Shown here: positions 51,350 to 62,255 of the stretch, piece by piece
Position numbering within the stretch: position 1 is the stretch's first letter
Layout: every line of letters starts with the position of its first letter
NCBI GenBank assembly: GCA_963920765.1
Contig: OY987246.1
Span: 3,412,501 to 3,476,500, forward strand
Source: Ulota crispa
Taxonomy: Eukaryota > Streptophyta > Bryopsida > Orthotrichales > Orthotrichaceae
Direction of reading: 5' to 3'
Length of the DNA: 64,000 nt
Notes under the pieces: model-generated
Told to the model about the DNA's origin: nothing
The model's input: the letters and a program-made list of their open reading frames with translations, nothing else
Databases searched by the model: none
Made by a program: the position numbers and the translations under genes

Positions 51350-51735
51350 TGAAGGATTTGGAGTACCACACAGTCTTGGAAAATTCAAGAAAAAAATTAG
51401 TATGGTTAGCCTTTCAACAGGCTATCATGGAACATCATTTTTGTGTGGAAAAAAGTATTGTGGAATATTTTATATTAAAAGGTAAAGTTATAGCTCATAG
51501 GATCCTAGAAGCAACTATAGACCAACACTGAAATTTATTGCTTGGATGTATTCCTATAATGGCACTTGACAATCCCAATCCCAACCCTCCCAAACCAACT
51601 TAACCATTGACTTGTGACGGGACTTGCTAGCGCAAGTAGCATTCACAACTCCACTTTGGGTTCAAGAGCGCATGGTAAACACCTTGCAGAATTGAGAGCT
51701 GCTTGGGAATGAGTATGTCTACCTTAGGTGCCATG
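51350..51735 (+). repeat. Dispersed repeat, forward copy
   Basis: About 385 bp that reappears inverted at 55330-55715. Shared blocks include TTAGTATGGTTAGCCTTTCA and TTGCTTGGATGT. Similarity is partial, so the copies are old. Stops in all frames rule out an intact protein. Confidence 0.72.
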
Positions 51736-51849
51736 ACATGGCCAGCTGCACTTGCCACCAACGGTTTAGAGGACTAGCCATGGCCATCAACAAACCAATT
51801 CACATGCATTTGGGAACGCATCCATGTCACCATAGGCACAGTTTACTGC

Positions 51850-52140
51850 ACATATGCTAATGTGGGGCTAAAATGGGAAAGCCATGTTTTTTCACCAGCC
51901 AAAAAATGTGAGATGTGAGAGATTAGATATTTATCATTAGTAGATTGAATTTGGGAATTTGGAATTTATACTTGGATTCAAAGATCTTATTTGTTTTGAT
52001 CTGGAACCTTGCAAGAAGATATAATTGAACAACACAGAGATAGGGGCGAATTATTATTTCTGCTACCCTTGTTCGGAAAATACCTAAGCTGAGCTTTCCC
52101 CACATTGACATCGTATGTGCAGTAGTAAACTAAGCCCACG
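51850..52140. repeat. Degenerate relative of the 61.1-61.7 kb element
   Basis: It shares an ordered set of blocks with 61160-61420: GTAGATTGAATT, TTGGATTCAAAGATCT, GATCTGGAACC, GATATAATTGAACAACA and AGCTGAGCTTTCC. It is diverged and non-coding. Confidence 0.5.
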
Positions 52141-52952
52141 TTGGCTGGGATTGATGCCAAGGCCACATAAGCCAAAACAACTTGAAACAAATGAAGAAAT
52201 AACTTGTATTTCTGGAAAGTTGGGGGATAATCACTTTCTCAAAGTTTCATTTATTGTTTTCCTAAAGAATACCTCTCCATTATTTTAGGGCAAGAGGTTT
52301 GAGATGCTAATTTCTGAATTCTAAAAATTGACATTTTTGAACAAACCAAAAAAATGGGCCTCGAAGATTGAAGAACCTACTTTTACACAAAAAAGTGAAC
52401 GCAGCCACGTGATTTTTACAAACCGGCAGTATGAAACACCAGTTTTGTTTGGTGTGGCTCAGCCTTGAGAGAATGGTGAGGAGTCGTCATGAGAGAGTAA
52501 TAGGCCAAACTTGTGGGTCACTAGCAGGGTTCTTTTTATTGGCAAAAAATTCGTCTCAACCTTACCTCAAATTGACATTGCTAGCCATAACAATGAAAAA
52601 ACTTGGTGGAAAAATGGATGAAATCACCAAACCCCTCTTCTAGCAAATATCAAATTTGCCAGATTTTGGATTAAGTTTACTAATATTAGTATAGATTATG
52701 GATGAACATCCACATGTTGATGGTTCTATTTTGTTGACAATTCTATCCTATTTTGTCCATTTTTTCCTTACTTGCTTATATTGCTGGGTGTTGGTTGGTC
52801 TACCAATAGAAAAACAAAAACAAAAAACCTCGTCATTAGCTGACGCACATGCAACTACGTGTGTTTGTGAAGCAGCAGTGCACGGTCAACACATACCATT
52901 GGAATGCTTTTGGTCTAATGTAGTGTACACTAAATAATGTATTTAGGTTGCC
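52141..52952. other. Intergenic DNA, no supported gene
   Basis: AT-rich sequence with short random open frames. I see no domain, RNA gene or repeat structure. Confidence 0.5.
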
Positions 52953-53193
52953 TTAACCCTTAAACGACCAAGGAGCCCTTTGCGGCCAATATAGTATTTT
53001 TGTATTTTCTTGTATTTGGAATGCATCTACACCTTTACTACATTTGAGATCAACAAAGAAATTAGAATATAGACCAATGAGGTTTTAGTAAGCTAGTCAA
53101 GATCTCAAGTCAAAACTTTTTATTGGTAGCAAATGCCAGTTATACGGTAGTGTCTTTGCTATGCAATACGTAGAGCGGTCCTTTAAGGGTTAA
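52953..53193. mobile_element. TTAA-bounded MITE, 241 bp, family C copy 1
   Basis: It starts TTAACCCTTAAACGACCAAG and ends GGTCCTTTAAGGGTTAA. The same family occurs at 56800-57857, where it has been split by another insertion. It abuts the next element and shares a TTAA with it. Confidence 0.8.
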
Positions 53194-53725
53194 CCCCTAA
53201 ATGTCCAATCAACCATTTTTTTGGTTGTTGCCCTTTTTTGCAAATTGCCCAAGATGAAGAAAAACATTTTTGAAAAGGTAAAAAATATTTTCATATAGGA
53301 AAGCAAGTCTACTTTCCAACACAATTTGAATCATATTAATCCAAGTTAATCTCCACTAAGGAGAATTTTCCAAAGACAAACATTTCAACTTTTGATAGCG
53401 TTATAAAATTTACTATTTTAAGAAACTAATGATGTTCTCCTTCAAAAAGAAATTGCTTTTGAAAAATATAATAAAATATCTATTTTTGATCAATTGTATA
53501 AAATTTTAAATTCTATGAATAAAATTTGTAATTTTGATGAATATCAAATGGTAAATGCTTCCAAATTCTATAAATAAGAGTCCAAAACCTCTTTTGAATG
53601 TTTTACCACATGGATAATTTCTAAAAATCATGATTTTAATTTTCTCTTTTAAAACAAACTACAAAAGTATCCTTGTGCAATGCATGTGTGTTTTACCCTT
53701 ACCCCCCTAGGCGTTTAGGGATTAA
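53190..53725. mobile_element. TTAA-bounded MITE, 536 bp
   Basis: It begins TTAACCCCTAAATGTCC at the TTAA that ends the previous element and finishes GGCGTTTAGGGATTAA, an imperfect inverse. The interior is AT-rich and non-coding. Tandem placement at one shared TTAA suggests one element inserted at the edge of the other. Confidence 0.62.
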
Positions 53726-53726
53726 C

Positions 53727-54625
53727 AACTAGGTTACCTTACCCTAGTAAGTTACTTCATGACTCATCACTTGATCACTTGGAGGTGCATGCAACTCTTG
53801 GATTTCACATGGATTATGACTCGTAAGCTACTAATTTTTCTGTTCTCAACTTCATTGTTGTTAACTTGCCATTTAAATACTATTTGTTCCAATAAATTTT
53901 GATGAAATTACTTTAGCAGTTGTAATTATTTATACAAAGTGAAATATCAATAAGTTTGTGTAGGGCAACCTAAATGCAATATTCAATATAGATTTTGTAC
54001 ATCAAATAGTGCATTTAGATTGCCCTAACAATTAGGTTGCCTTACGTTGGCAAAGTTACCTCATGACTCACCCTTGGCCACTTGGAGGGGCATGCAACTT
54101 TCTTTATGCTAGAGCAATAATCCTAAGTCTGCCTAAAGTTCCAACTTCCCTACTCCCATACTCCCGTGCTTTGGCGCTTTTTGCTGCACCCAACCTCTAC
54201 GTGCTCCATTGTTTATCACAACAATTATTGGCAAAAGTTACTATAATCTTGGTAAACATTCAAATAGTTTGAAATGTTGAGAAATTAGTCTGGATAAACC
54301 TGAATGCATTATTTGGTGTACACCAAAACATGCATTTAGGTTGCCTTACCTTAGCAAAGTTACATAGATCATGACTCACTATTGGCCACTTGGAGGGTCA
54401 TGCAACTCTCTTTATGTTGTAGTAATTCTTGGTTTTGTGTATTTAAAGTTCCAATTTCCTTGCTCTTTAACTTTGGCGCTTGTTGTTGTGCCCAACCTCT
54501 GTTTGCTTCCTCCATTGTTTATTGCACTAATTATTGATGAAAGTTATTGTAGTATTGATAATTGTTTAAATAGTTTGAAATGTTAAGAAATTAGTATAGG
54601 GCAACCTAAATGCACTATTTGATGT
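53727..54625. repeat. Three tandem copies of a unit of about 306 bp
   Basis: The anchor CATGACTCA(C/T) followed by GGCCACTTGGAGGG(T)CATGCAACT occurs at about 53758, 54063 and 54370, giving periods near 304 and 308. Copies are separated by GGGCAACCTAAATGCA and its inverse GCATTTAGGTTGCC, which look like element termini. Copies are diverged, so the array is not recent. Confidence 0.8.
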
Positions 54626-55005
54626 AGAAGGGACCTTTGAATATATTTCATTTTCTATCATTGATACCATATGAATATTATAAATAAAAAAAATCCTTTT
54701 CCCAATATTATGAGGAGGGGAAGCAAAAAATAGGGCAAGTGAATGTCTCTAAGAGCGTCCTTCCATGTGGACTAGTGGCTTGTGAAGCTCACTATAGCTC
54801 ATTGATAATCTGTCATATAGGAGTTCTTGTTTTTCTAGAATCTCATCCAATCAATTATTGGTGAGCGTCACCAATCACTGGTCTCACATGGTAGGATGCC
54901 CTAAATACAGCAAAATTAGGTGGAATGTGAAGGAATATTTAACCACTTTTCTTGGCGCCGCGTTGTGTCTGGATCTTCTTTTCCAAACCACTTCAGCTGG
55001 AGCTT
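54626..55005. other. Intergenic DNA, no supported gene
   Basis: Mixed-composition sequence between the tandem array and an AGAGCATCT-ended element. I see nothing recognisable in it. Confidence 0.5.
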
Positions 55006-55332
55006 AGAGCATCTACATCAGCAACTCCAACACGCTCAAAGTGGATGAAAAGTGTTGCGGGCACTCTCAAAACCCTCTCTTGACATTGTGTCTTACTGTT
55101 TCTAACCTGTATCTAGTAAAGGCCCTTCAAGCCATTGTTCACCACTATTCATCTTAAGTTTAGTGAGCTTTATCTTCTACTTTCCTTGATAAGTGGTAAG
55201 ATGATTATTTATGGGATGTGTTGGAGTGCAAAGCCACCTTTTTGAAGAGCATGGGTGGGAGATCAAGAAGCTTGAGGGCCACCCAAAATAGATAGGAAAG
55301 TTTGAAAGAACACAGACCGGTAGAGATGCTCT
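55006..55332. mobile_element. AGAGCATCT-ended element
   Basis: It is bounded by AGAGCATCTACATCAGCAAC and, inverted at the right, AGAGCATCTCTACCGGTC. Ends of this kind recur in the window near 830 and 50868. The 80-codon frame on the minus strand overlapping it is not a recognisable protein. Confidence 0.5.
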
Positions 55333-55715
55333 GACATTAAAGTAGACACACCCATTCCTGACTCCTCCCCAATCTTGCACCCTAGATTTGAGGCTTTCAC
55401 CACACATTGTTGAACCCATAGTGGAGCAGTGAAGTCACTTGCACAAGCAAATTTTACTGCATGTTAGTTATTGAGTTGCTGTAAAACAATTGGGACTAGG
55501 ACAATCTAGTGCCACTATGGGAACACATCCAAGCAATTTCAAGGGTAGTCTAGAGTTGCTGATAGGGTCCCTCTGAGTTGCAACTTTGCCCTTTAGTACA
55601 AATCTATAATACCTTTTTTCCACAAAAATTACATTCCACAATAGCATGTTGAAAGGCTAACCATACTAATTTTTTTCTTCAATTTTCCGAGACCTTGAGG
55701 TACCCCAAACCCTTA
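55330..55715 (-). repeat. Dispersed repeat, inverted copy
   Basis: Reverse-complement relative of 51350-51735 with matching ordered blocks, for example AAAAAAATTAGTATGGTTAGCC when read on the minus strand. Non-coding. Confidence 0.72.
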
Positions 55716-56306
55716 AACGGTCTGGTATGGGTTTGTCTACCTTGGCTTTCCATATTTTTCCATACTTTTCTATCTACCTTGTCTACGTACTGTAAGTGAT
55801 TTCTCTTTTGCCCATTGGCATGCTAAAATTTCTTTTTGTACTAAAGCAAAGTTACGATATCATTACAAGGGATTTGCACCTCCAAATAGGCCCCTTCCTC
55901 CAAATCCATGGGAACTTTGGGAACACCTTCCACATGGGCAATTTGCCGCAGGCCAAGCTGGCATTAGGGCAACCATATTAGCTTGTATTATTTTTTTATT
56001 ATTAATTTTTTGAAAATAAATCAATCAAAAAAATCTTATTTTTTTCTGAGACTTATTTTTTATTTCTTATTTTTTATTTTATACTTTTTAAATTAATTTT
56101 TTTGACAACCAGCAGGGGCTGGTTCCCAACATCGGGAGCATAAAAACTCACAGCCGTTTTGGGGGGTTTAAATCCCTTCTAATGTGTTTTTTACGATATT
56201 ACTAGTTTATATCTTTTGTAAATTACTTTTGAATAAAGATATCAAAAAGGGCGTTGCTATGTGCATACTTGGGGTTTGATATATGCAAACCAAGTGATGG
56301 GTAATT
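55716..56306. other. Intergenic DNA, no supported gene
   Basis: Includes a very A/T-rich run at 55985-56105 and a small perfect hairpin (CCAGC-AGGG-GCTGG) at 56110-56123. No gene is visible. Confidence 0.5.
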
Positions 56307-56799
56307 TTAACCCCTAAAGCACTAAACACCCTTTTCTGGCAACGTGGCAATTTTGGGCAGCTCACTTCCAATGGGGTTTTCATTTTTTTTTCTTTGAAAT
56401 TTTCACACATGATGTGTCCAAGGACTAGCTTTAAGGCCTGGCAAATTTCATAACTTTTGACTTCATGATTCAAAAGTTATTGCATGATATATAGTTTTCC
56501 TTGCTCGGCACGGGTAGCCAAAAAACTTCTTTAAAAATTACGTTTTTTGAATTTTGTTTTTTGAAATTGGATTTTTATTTTTAAAATATACTTGAGAAGC
56601 TTTGAATTATTCCATTTTGATGAATGAGATGAAAGTAATGAGGAGATTTTGTTTGCAAGCAATTATGGATTCTCTACTCTAAAATAAACTTTGAAGTCCA
56701 TTAATTTACTCAATTTTTAATATTATAGAAAAAAAAAAAACCAAAAGTTATAGATTTTTTATTACAACATTATAACCATTGGGATTGGAATTGGGATGA
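56307..56799. mobile_element. Truncated TTAA-type MITE related to family B
   Basis: It starts TTAACCCCTAAAGCACTAAAC and contains blocks found inverted in the 930-bp family B elements (for example ATTACAACATTATAACCATTG near its right end), but has no matching right terminus. The next element begins directly after it, so it was probably cut by that insertion. Confidence 0.6.
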
Positions 56800-57857
56800 T
56801 TAACCCTTAAATGACCAAAAGACCCTTTGCAACCAGTACAATACAAGGTATTTTTCTTGTATCTACTATATTTGAGACTAGCAAAAAAGTTGGAGACTTG
56901 GGTGGATAACTTAATGCATTTTAGATTTGACATGCGGCATAATATAGAGAGGGGTCTATTCTTTTGAGGTAATAATTATAAAAAATTTACAACTAAGAAA
57001 GGGTTCATTCAAATGGTAAAATTGAGGTATAAGTAATATAGGTAGGTTTTAAACATGTCTTATTACTTTTTTTACAAGTAATTAAGGGGCTAATATTGTG
57101 GAATATCCTATGGTCCTACTGTATTTGTGGTGGGTATAGGATATCCAATGTTCTAGTGAGGGTGCTAGGTGTTGGGTGATGAAAAATGAGGGCAACAAAT
57201 GTGTTAGGGTCTACTTCATTTTTGGGTCAGGGTTTCATTGCTTGGTGTTAAGGTGCACATTCTAGCCTTCTAGGTTTTAGCTTGTTTCATTTGGCTTGTG
57301 TGCGATAGGGTTTACTTAATACATACATGTAAACGGAGTTCATTCACAATGTTTTGACTCTTAGTTGATTTACTCATGAATTTTTGGAGTGAAGAGGCAT
57401 TTCTAATTGCATTGTATATTTCCATGAAGGATTTGATCTTTGTCTTGAAATTACTTATGAAAGCATAGTGCATTCATACTCTAATCCTTAAAGCCTAAAT
57501 TGTCAAATTACTTAACAATTCAAAATTTTCAATTACAAAGAAGATAACCTCAGAAAAAAAAAATTGCTTAGCCCTTATAAGTAACTAAAGAGTGCCCTAA
57601 AATTGGCCATTTGATCCAATTATATAATTATAGAGACCCTTTTACTTGGCCCAAGGAACTAAATAGCCCCCTATAAATTACCCCCATGCGGCACTTGGGG
57701 TACCCAACATACAAAGAGTGATCCACCCGAGGTTGGAGAATTGATCAATGTGGTTCTAGTGAGCTACTTGAGATCCCAAATTAAAGTTTCTTATTGGTAG
57801 CAAATGACAATTATATGTCAACGTATATACTATGCCATATGGTCGTTTAAGGGTTAA
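56800..57857. mobile_element. TTAA-bounded MITE, family C copy 2, interrupted
   Basis: It starts TTAACCCTTAAATGACC and ends GGTCGTTTAAGGGTTAA. The outer parts match the 241-bp copy at 52953-53193 (TTGCAACCAGTACAATA, TTATTGGTAGCAAATG). An insertion of about 0.84 kb (56896-57731) separates the halves. Confidence 0.78.
56896..57731. mobile_element. Element nested inside a family C MITE
   Basis: It is flanked by a 7-bp direct repeat GTTGGAG (56889-56895 and 57732-57738), with imperfect inverted ends (ACTTGGGTGGATAACT on the left; CTCGGGTGGATCACT read from the right). No transposase frame is present. The superfamily is uncertain; a 7-8 bp target duplication would suit hAT-like elements. Confidence 0.66.
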
Positions 57858-59504
57858 GCTCAATTCTACAATTTCTACAATATATTGGTTTTTGTCATAG
57901 GCTTTATTACATACAAAAATACCTTGCAAGTGCTTTGGGTCAAATTTCTTTTAATTCCTTGTGACTTTTTATGTGATTTTTTATCTACCTTTCCCTATTG
58001 AATTCCCTCCCTTCCTATTTGAATTTCCAATTTTGGGTGACTAATAGAAGCCCAATGCTTGACACCCAATACTTTATGACAGAGAATTTAAAATTTACAC
58101 AAGAGAATTTGGAAAAAAAATCCAATAACTTTTTGCCTCCCCTTTGGTTGCCCTTTCCTCTCCCTTCCCCTCTTTTTGATAGAACTTGTGATGTTAATAA
58201 AGAATTTATGAGACATACAACCCACTCTTTATCACCTACAAATATGCCTTGCACGCACTTTGTTGCGTGTCTCTTTTTTCATGCAAAATTTTACTTCCGG
58301 GAGATCACTCCTTGCAATTTTATGGTATACACGTGAGTTAAGAGGGTATTATGTAGGCCAATTTATCTATAATATTGTATTTTAGATGACCATGTTTTTA
58401 TACAATAAGCTATACAAGGCATCTTTCTAGTTCCCTATGTTTTTTTATAATTTTTTTCATTAGGTTTTTAAGTGGGGCTACCTTACATACAAAATTTATT
58501 TGTTCAATTTTATCCTATCTCCACTATTCTTCAAAAAAAGGCTTTTGTTTTATGACATAAACATATATAGTATACACCATGAAACCAATTAAACATATAA
58601 ATTAAAAGGTCATTGTTTAAGTGGGAAGTTTTATTATCAAATTTTAAGCATTTCTTGATTATGTGCCATGTATTTAACATAATCTAATATGGAGAGCAAC
58701 AAGCACCACTAAAAAATTTCACAACCCCTATTTGTCAAGGCTATTTTATTAATAAAACCTCCTACTAACTAATGTTTTTACATAACCTAATTTATATATA
58801 CTAAAATGTATAGTATTTCATGAACCCTATAGTAGCTCTACATATTATATTATTATTTTTTCTTTGAATTAAACATACCCTATCTTTTAACTCACGTAGT
58901 TTCTAAAACATGGGCTAGTGATCTCCTCGAGACTTCCACCCTCCCTTTACCTACCTTATCCTCTTCCTCCCCTCTTCAAATTTCCTTCTGTTCCTTTTCC
59001 TATCCCTCTTCCTCCCTTGAATTTCAAATCTTGGGTAAACGAGAGACACCCAATGCTTGATAGCCAATACTTTATAATAAGAAATTTCAAACTTATAGAA
59101 AAGAAGTGAGAAAAATACTCCAATGACTCTTCACCCTCCATTTGGGCGGCTTTTCCTCTCCCTTTCACCCTCTCTAATAAAACTTTTGATGTTAATAGAG
59201 AAATGATATCATGAGTCATTATGTCATGAGATAGACAATCCACTCTTCATAATATAGATAGATGACTAGAACAAATGAGGCTAGTTTTGCAAGTGCTTGC
59301 ATGTAGAGCACTTTTTAAGTGGAACACAGTATCTATTAGTTAAGAAAAAAATGTTTCCCAAAACCAATTTTGGAGATATTAAATAACAAAAAAGGAAACA
59401 AAAGACAAAAGCGTCTAGAGTACTTTTGCATCATTTGTAAATATCCATTAGTATGTTCATCTCTCAAGGAGATCACTTAGTGTATCTATAATTAACCACA
59501 GGAA
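57858..59504. other. Intergenic DNA with a diverged direct repeat
   Basis: No gene is supported. Two related blocks lie at 57990-58250 and 58995-59230 (see their own entry). Confidence 0.5.
57990..59230 (+). repeat. Pair of diverged direct repeats about 1 kb apart
   Basis: The blocks at 57990-58250 and 58995-59230 share, in order, TGAATTTC(C/A)AA, CACCCAATGCTTGA, CCAATACTTTAT, CTTTCCTCTCCCTT and GATGTTAATA(A/G)AGAA. Both have frameshifts and stops relative to each other. They may be relics of one element family. Confidence 0.68.
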
Positions 59505-60434
59505 TTAACCCCTAAAGGACCAAGCCATTTTTTTTGTGAAAAACATAGAAAACTGCCACTTTTGGGGAAGCAAGTACAAGGGTAAGAAAAATAAGTTTTT
59601 TACAAGAATTCAACCATAAGATCTTACAGTAGACTACAAGAGATACACGTGGTAAAAAATTCAGCTCAATCTACATAAAATGAGTGAGATATTTACATCT
59701 GAATTGCAGAAAAATGTTTTGTTTTGCTGCTGCCCAAAAATTTCAGAAGGCTTTGACCACTCTTAGATCAAAAAAATTACTCTATACAAAGTTGTGGTTT
59801 ATTTTTCCCATGTAGGAGACCAAGTTAGGTGTGTGTGGGAGAATTTTCAAATCAATTGGAACTATATAACACATGGGAAAAAATAGTAAGTAAAAAGAAG
59901 TAGAGAATGAGTCAAAACACTAAATTATTAAGAATTTAATTATAAAAATGAAAAATGCAAATCCCAACGGTTATAATGTTGTGATAAACAATCTACATCC
60001 TTTGGTTTTGTTTTTTTTTCAAAATACTGAAAATTGAGTAAAGTAAAGGACTTCAAAGTTTATTTTAGAGTAGAGAATCTAGAATTGCCCGCAAACAAAA
60101 ACTCCTCATAACTTTCATCTCATCTATCAAAATTGAACAATTCAAAGCTCCCCACTTCTATATAAGTCTAAAGAACCTATTTTAGATTTTTGTTTGAAAA
60201 AAATGAAACTTTTAAAGAAGTTTCTGGCTGCCCCTTGAATACCATTTTTCATAAATTCATGCATAACTTCTTCATCAAATGTTGGAATGAAGAAAAAATT
60301 GTATGCCCACATAGATCTTTGAATTCTCCACCTTTAATAAAAGCTTCAGAAAACTACAAAAAGTAGATTAGCCATAGGTAAATGCCCAAAATCCCATTTG
60401 TCCCCTGAGGGGACTTTGGTCCTTTAGGGGTTAA
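59505..60434. mobile_element. TTAA-bounded MITE, 930 bp, family B copy 2
   Basis: It starts TTAACCCCTAAAGGACCAAG and ends GGTCCTTTAGGGGTTAA. Its length is the same as the copy at 26719-27648 and its internal blocks are collinear (GTGTGTGGGAGAATTTTCAA, AAGTAGAGAATGAGTCAAA, CGGTTATAATGTTG). Confidence 0.86.
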
Positions 60435-61139
60435 GTGATTTTTTGTCCTCCTATTTATTTTTAAATAAATTATGATTTCAGCCTATAACTTAGAGCATTG
60501 TTTAATAAGGACCACATGATTCTATTACCAATATCTCCAATCCAAATAATATATTAAATGATTTCTAGAGAAGGTTGAAAAATGAACTAAAATGACATGT
60601 TTCTCAACTCAAATACTTACAGAGAACACATCTACATGACCATTGCATCAATATTCAAGGAATATAAACTTTCAATAGAGCCTCATTTTTTAGATTTTTT
60701 TTTGTATTTTTAAACAATTTTTTCTTATATAAGATAAGGGTGTGAAAGTTATTTTTAGCTATGCACTGTATCATTTTACTTCAAAAATTTGTAACTAATT
60801 ATAATTAACAAATAAAACTATCAATAATTCAAAATATAAACTTTCAAAGTAAGAGAATCTACTCATATTTTTTTCTTTTCCTTTCATTTAAATCTTAGAA
60901 CATAAAGTAGGGGGTCTAAAATCTTAACCCACAAAGTTTTTTATGGACCCTCTAAGTGGTCTCCCTTAGATTCATCTACATTTCCCAATGGACATTTACA
61001 AATGATACAAAAGTACTCTAGACATTTTTGTCTTTAGTTTCCTTTTTAGTTCAAGCAATATTGAAATATGCTCATCCATATCTAAAATAGAGGGTGTTCT
61101 AAATTTTATTCATTAAAATGTGATTCAATAAAAGTAGGG
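60435..61139. other. Intergenic DNA, no supported gene
   Basis: AT-rich sequence. I see no gene or clear repeat. Confidence 0.5.
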
Positions 61140-61655
61140 AACTAATATATGCACACTCAGGATTTGATACATGTACACCTGGAGGGAAGATATTTACCAT
61201 CAACAAGTTGAATTGGAAAATATGATTTCATATTTAGATTTAGAGACCTGGATTTAGTCTAGAACCACAAAAGAGGTTATAATTGAACAACATCCAATGA
61301 AAAAATTGAATTTTTTTACAACATCCAATGAAAAAACTGAGTTTTTTTTACAAATAAATTTAAAAGTAAATTTTTTTCCATAGCTAAGCTTTTCCACAAG
61401 GCCTTGTTCAATTGTAACCTCCTTTGTAGTTCTAGACTAAATCAAGGTCTCTAAATCTAAATATGAAATCATACTTTCCAAATCCAATACTTTCCAAATC
61501 CAATACTTTCCAAATCCAAATTACCCGCCTCCCCCCTTCCACCCTCATGTGTGCATATATCAAACCCCACTTCCAAATCCAATACTTTCCAAATCCAAAT
61601 TACCCGCCTCCCCCCTTCCACCCCCATGTGTGCATATATCAAACCCCAGGTGTGG
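61140..61655. mobile_element. Foldback element with internal tandem duplications
   Basis: The left arm at about 61155-61292 and the right arm at about 61400-61500 are inverted copies (TTTAGATTTAGAGACC on the left, GGTCTCTAAATCTAAA on the right). The outer end GATTTGATACATGTACACCTGG pairs with ATGTGTGCATATATCAAACC. The loop has a 31-bp tandem pair (61286-61349) and the right side a 79-bp tandem pair (61491-61648). Confidence 0.66.
61491..61648. repeat. Two-copy 79-bp tandem duplication
   Basis: The unit runs from TTCCAAATCCAATACTTTCC to ATATATCAAACCCCA. The copies at 61491-61569 and 61570-61648 differ at one or two positions, so the duplication is recent. It lies in the right end of the foldback element. 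Confidence 0.9.
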
Positions 61656-62255
61656 GAGTAACAAAGTAAACTAATCGAATCTTTAGTTACATTGATGTGG
61701 TAAATTACAAATCAAAACACTAACTTAGCAATGATTACTAACCAAAAGTTGCAATTGGTACATAGGTCATATACATATAGATGGATCGTCCGATATACAA
61801 ACCAATATTTATCAACAAAACTTGAAACTAAAGAGGTTTAGATTATTTCATAGTTTGGTGAAATTTAAATACTGTTGAACTTGATATGATTGTTTCTGCA
61901 ATAAGTTCAAAAAAATCAACCCAGATGATTCAGATGCTTTTACAGTTCTTGTTTATTAAAATGATATTTGAACAACCATTTTCTAAACAAAGGAAATAGG
62001 TTTTTTGGTGAATTACGAGAAAAGGTACAATAAGAAGTTGATAGAATTTAATTTTGAAATCATGTCAAGAACAGAAAAACACATGATGTGTGTAGGGCAA
62101 TTGAAAGAGCCCGAAGCTCTAAAATAGATGGCTCAAAATCAATCACTCCAAAAGTTTAACATTTACAAGCAAACAGTTTCACGGTGGAGCCAAGAAGGCA
62201 TTGAACAACTATGATTTGCTATGACAAAAACTGCTAAGACAAAAACAAGAATACA
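61656..62255. other. Intergenic DNA; 3' flank of the WD40 gene
   Basis: AT-rich. The part next to 62256 is likely the 3' UTR of the WD40 gene on the minus strand. No other gene is seen. Confidence 0.5.

Noticed and set aside
58015..59243. Short proteins predicted in both strands of the 58-59 kb repeat pair
   Set aside because: The two copies do not preserve the frame, so there is no sign of coding selection.
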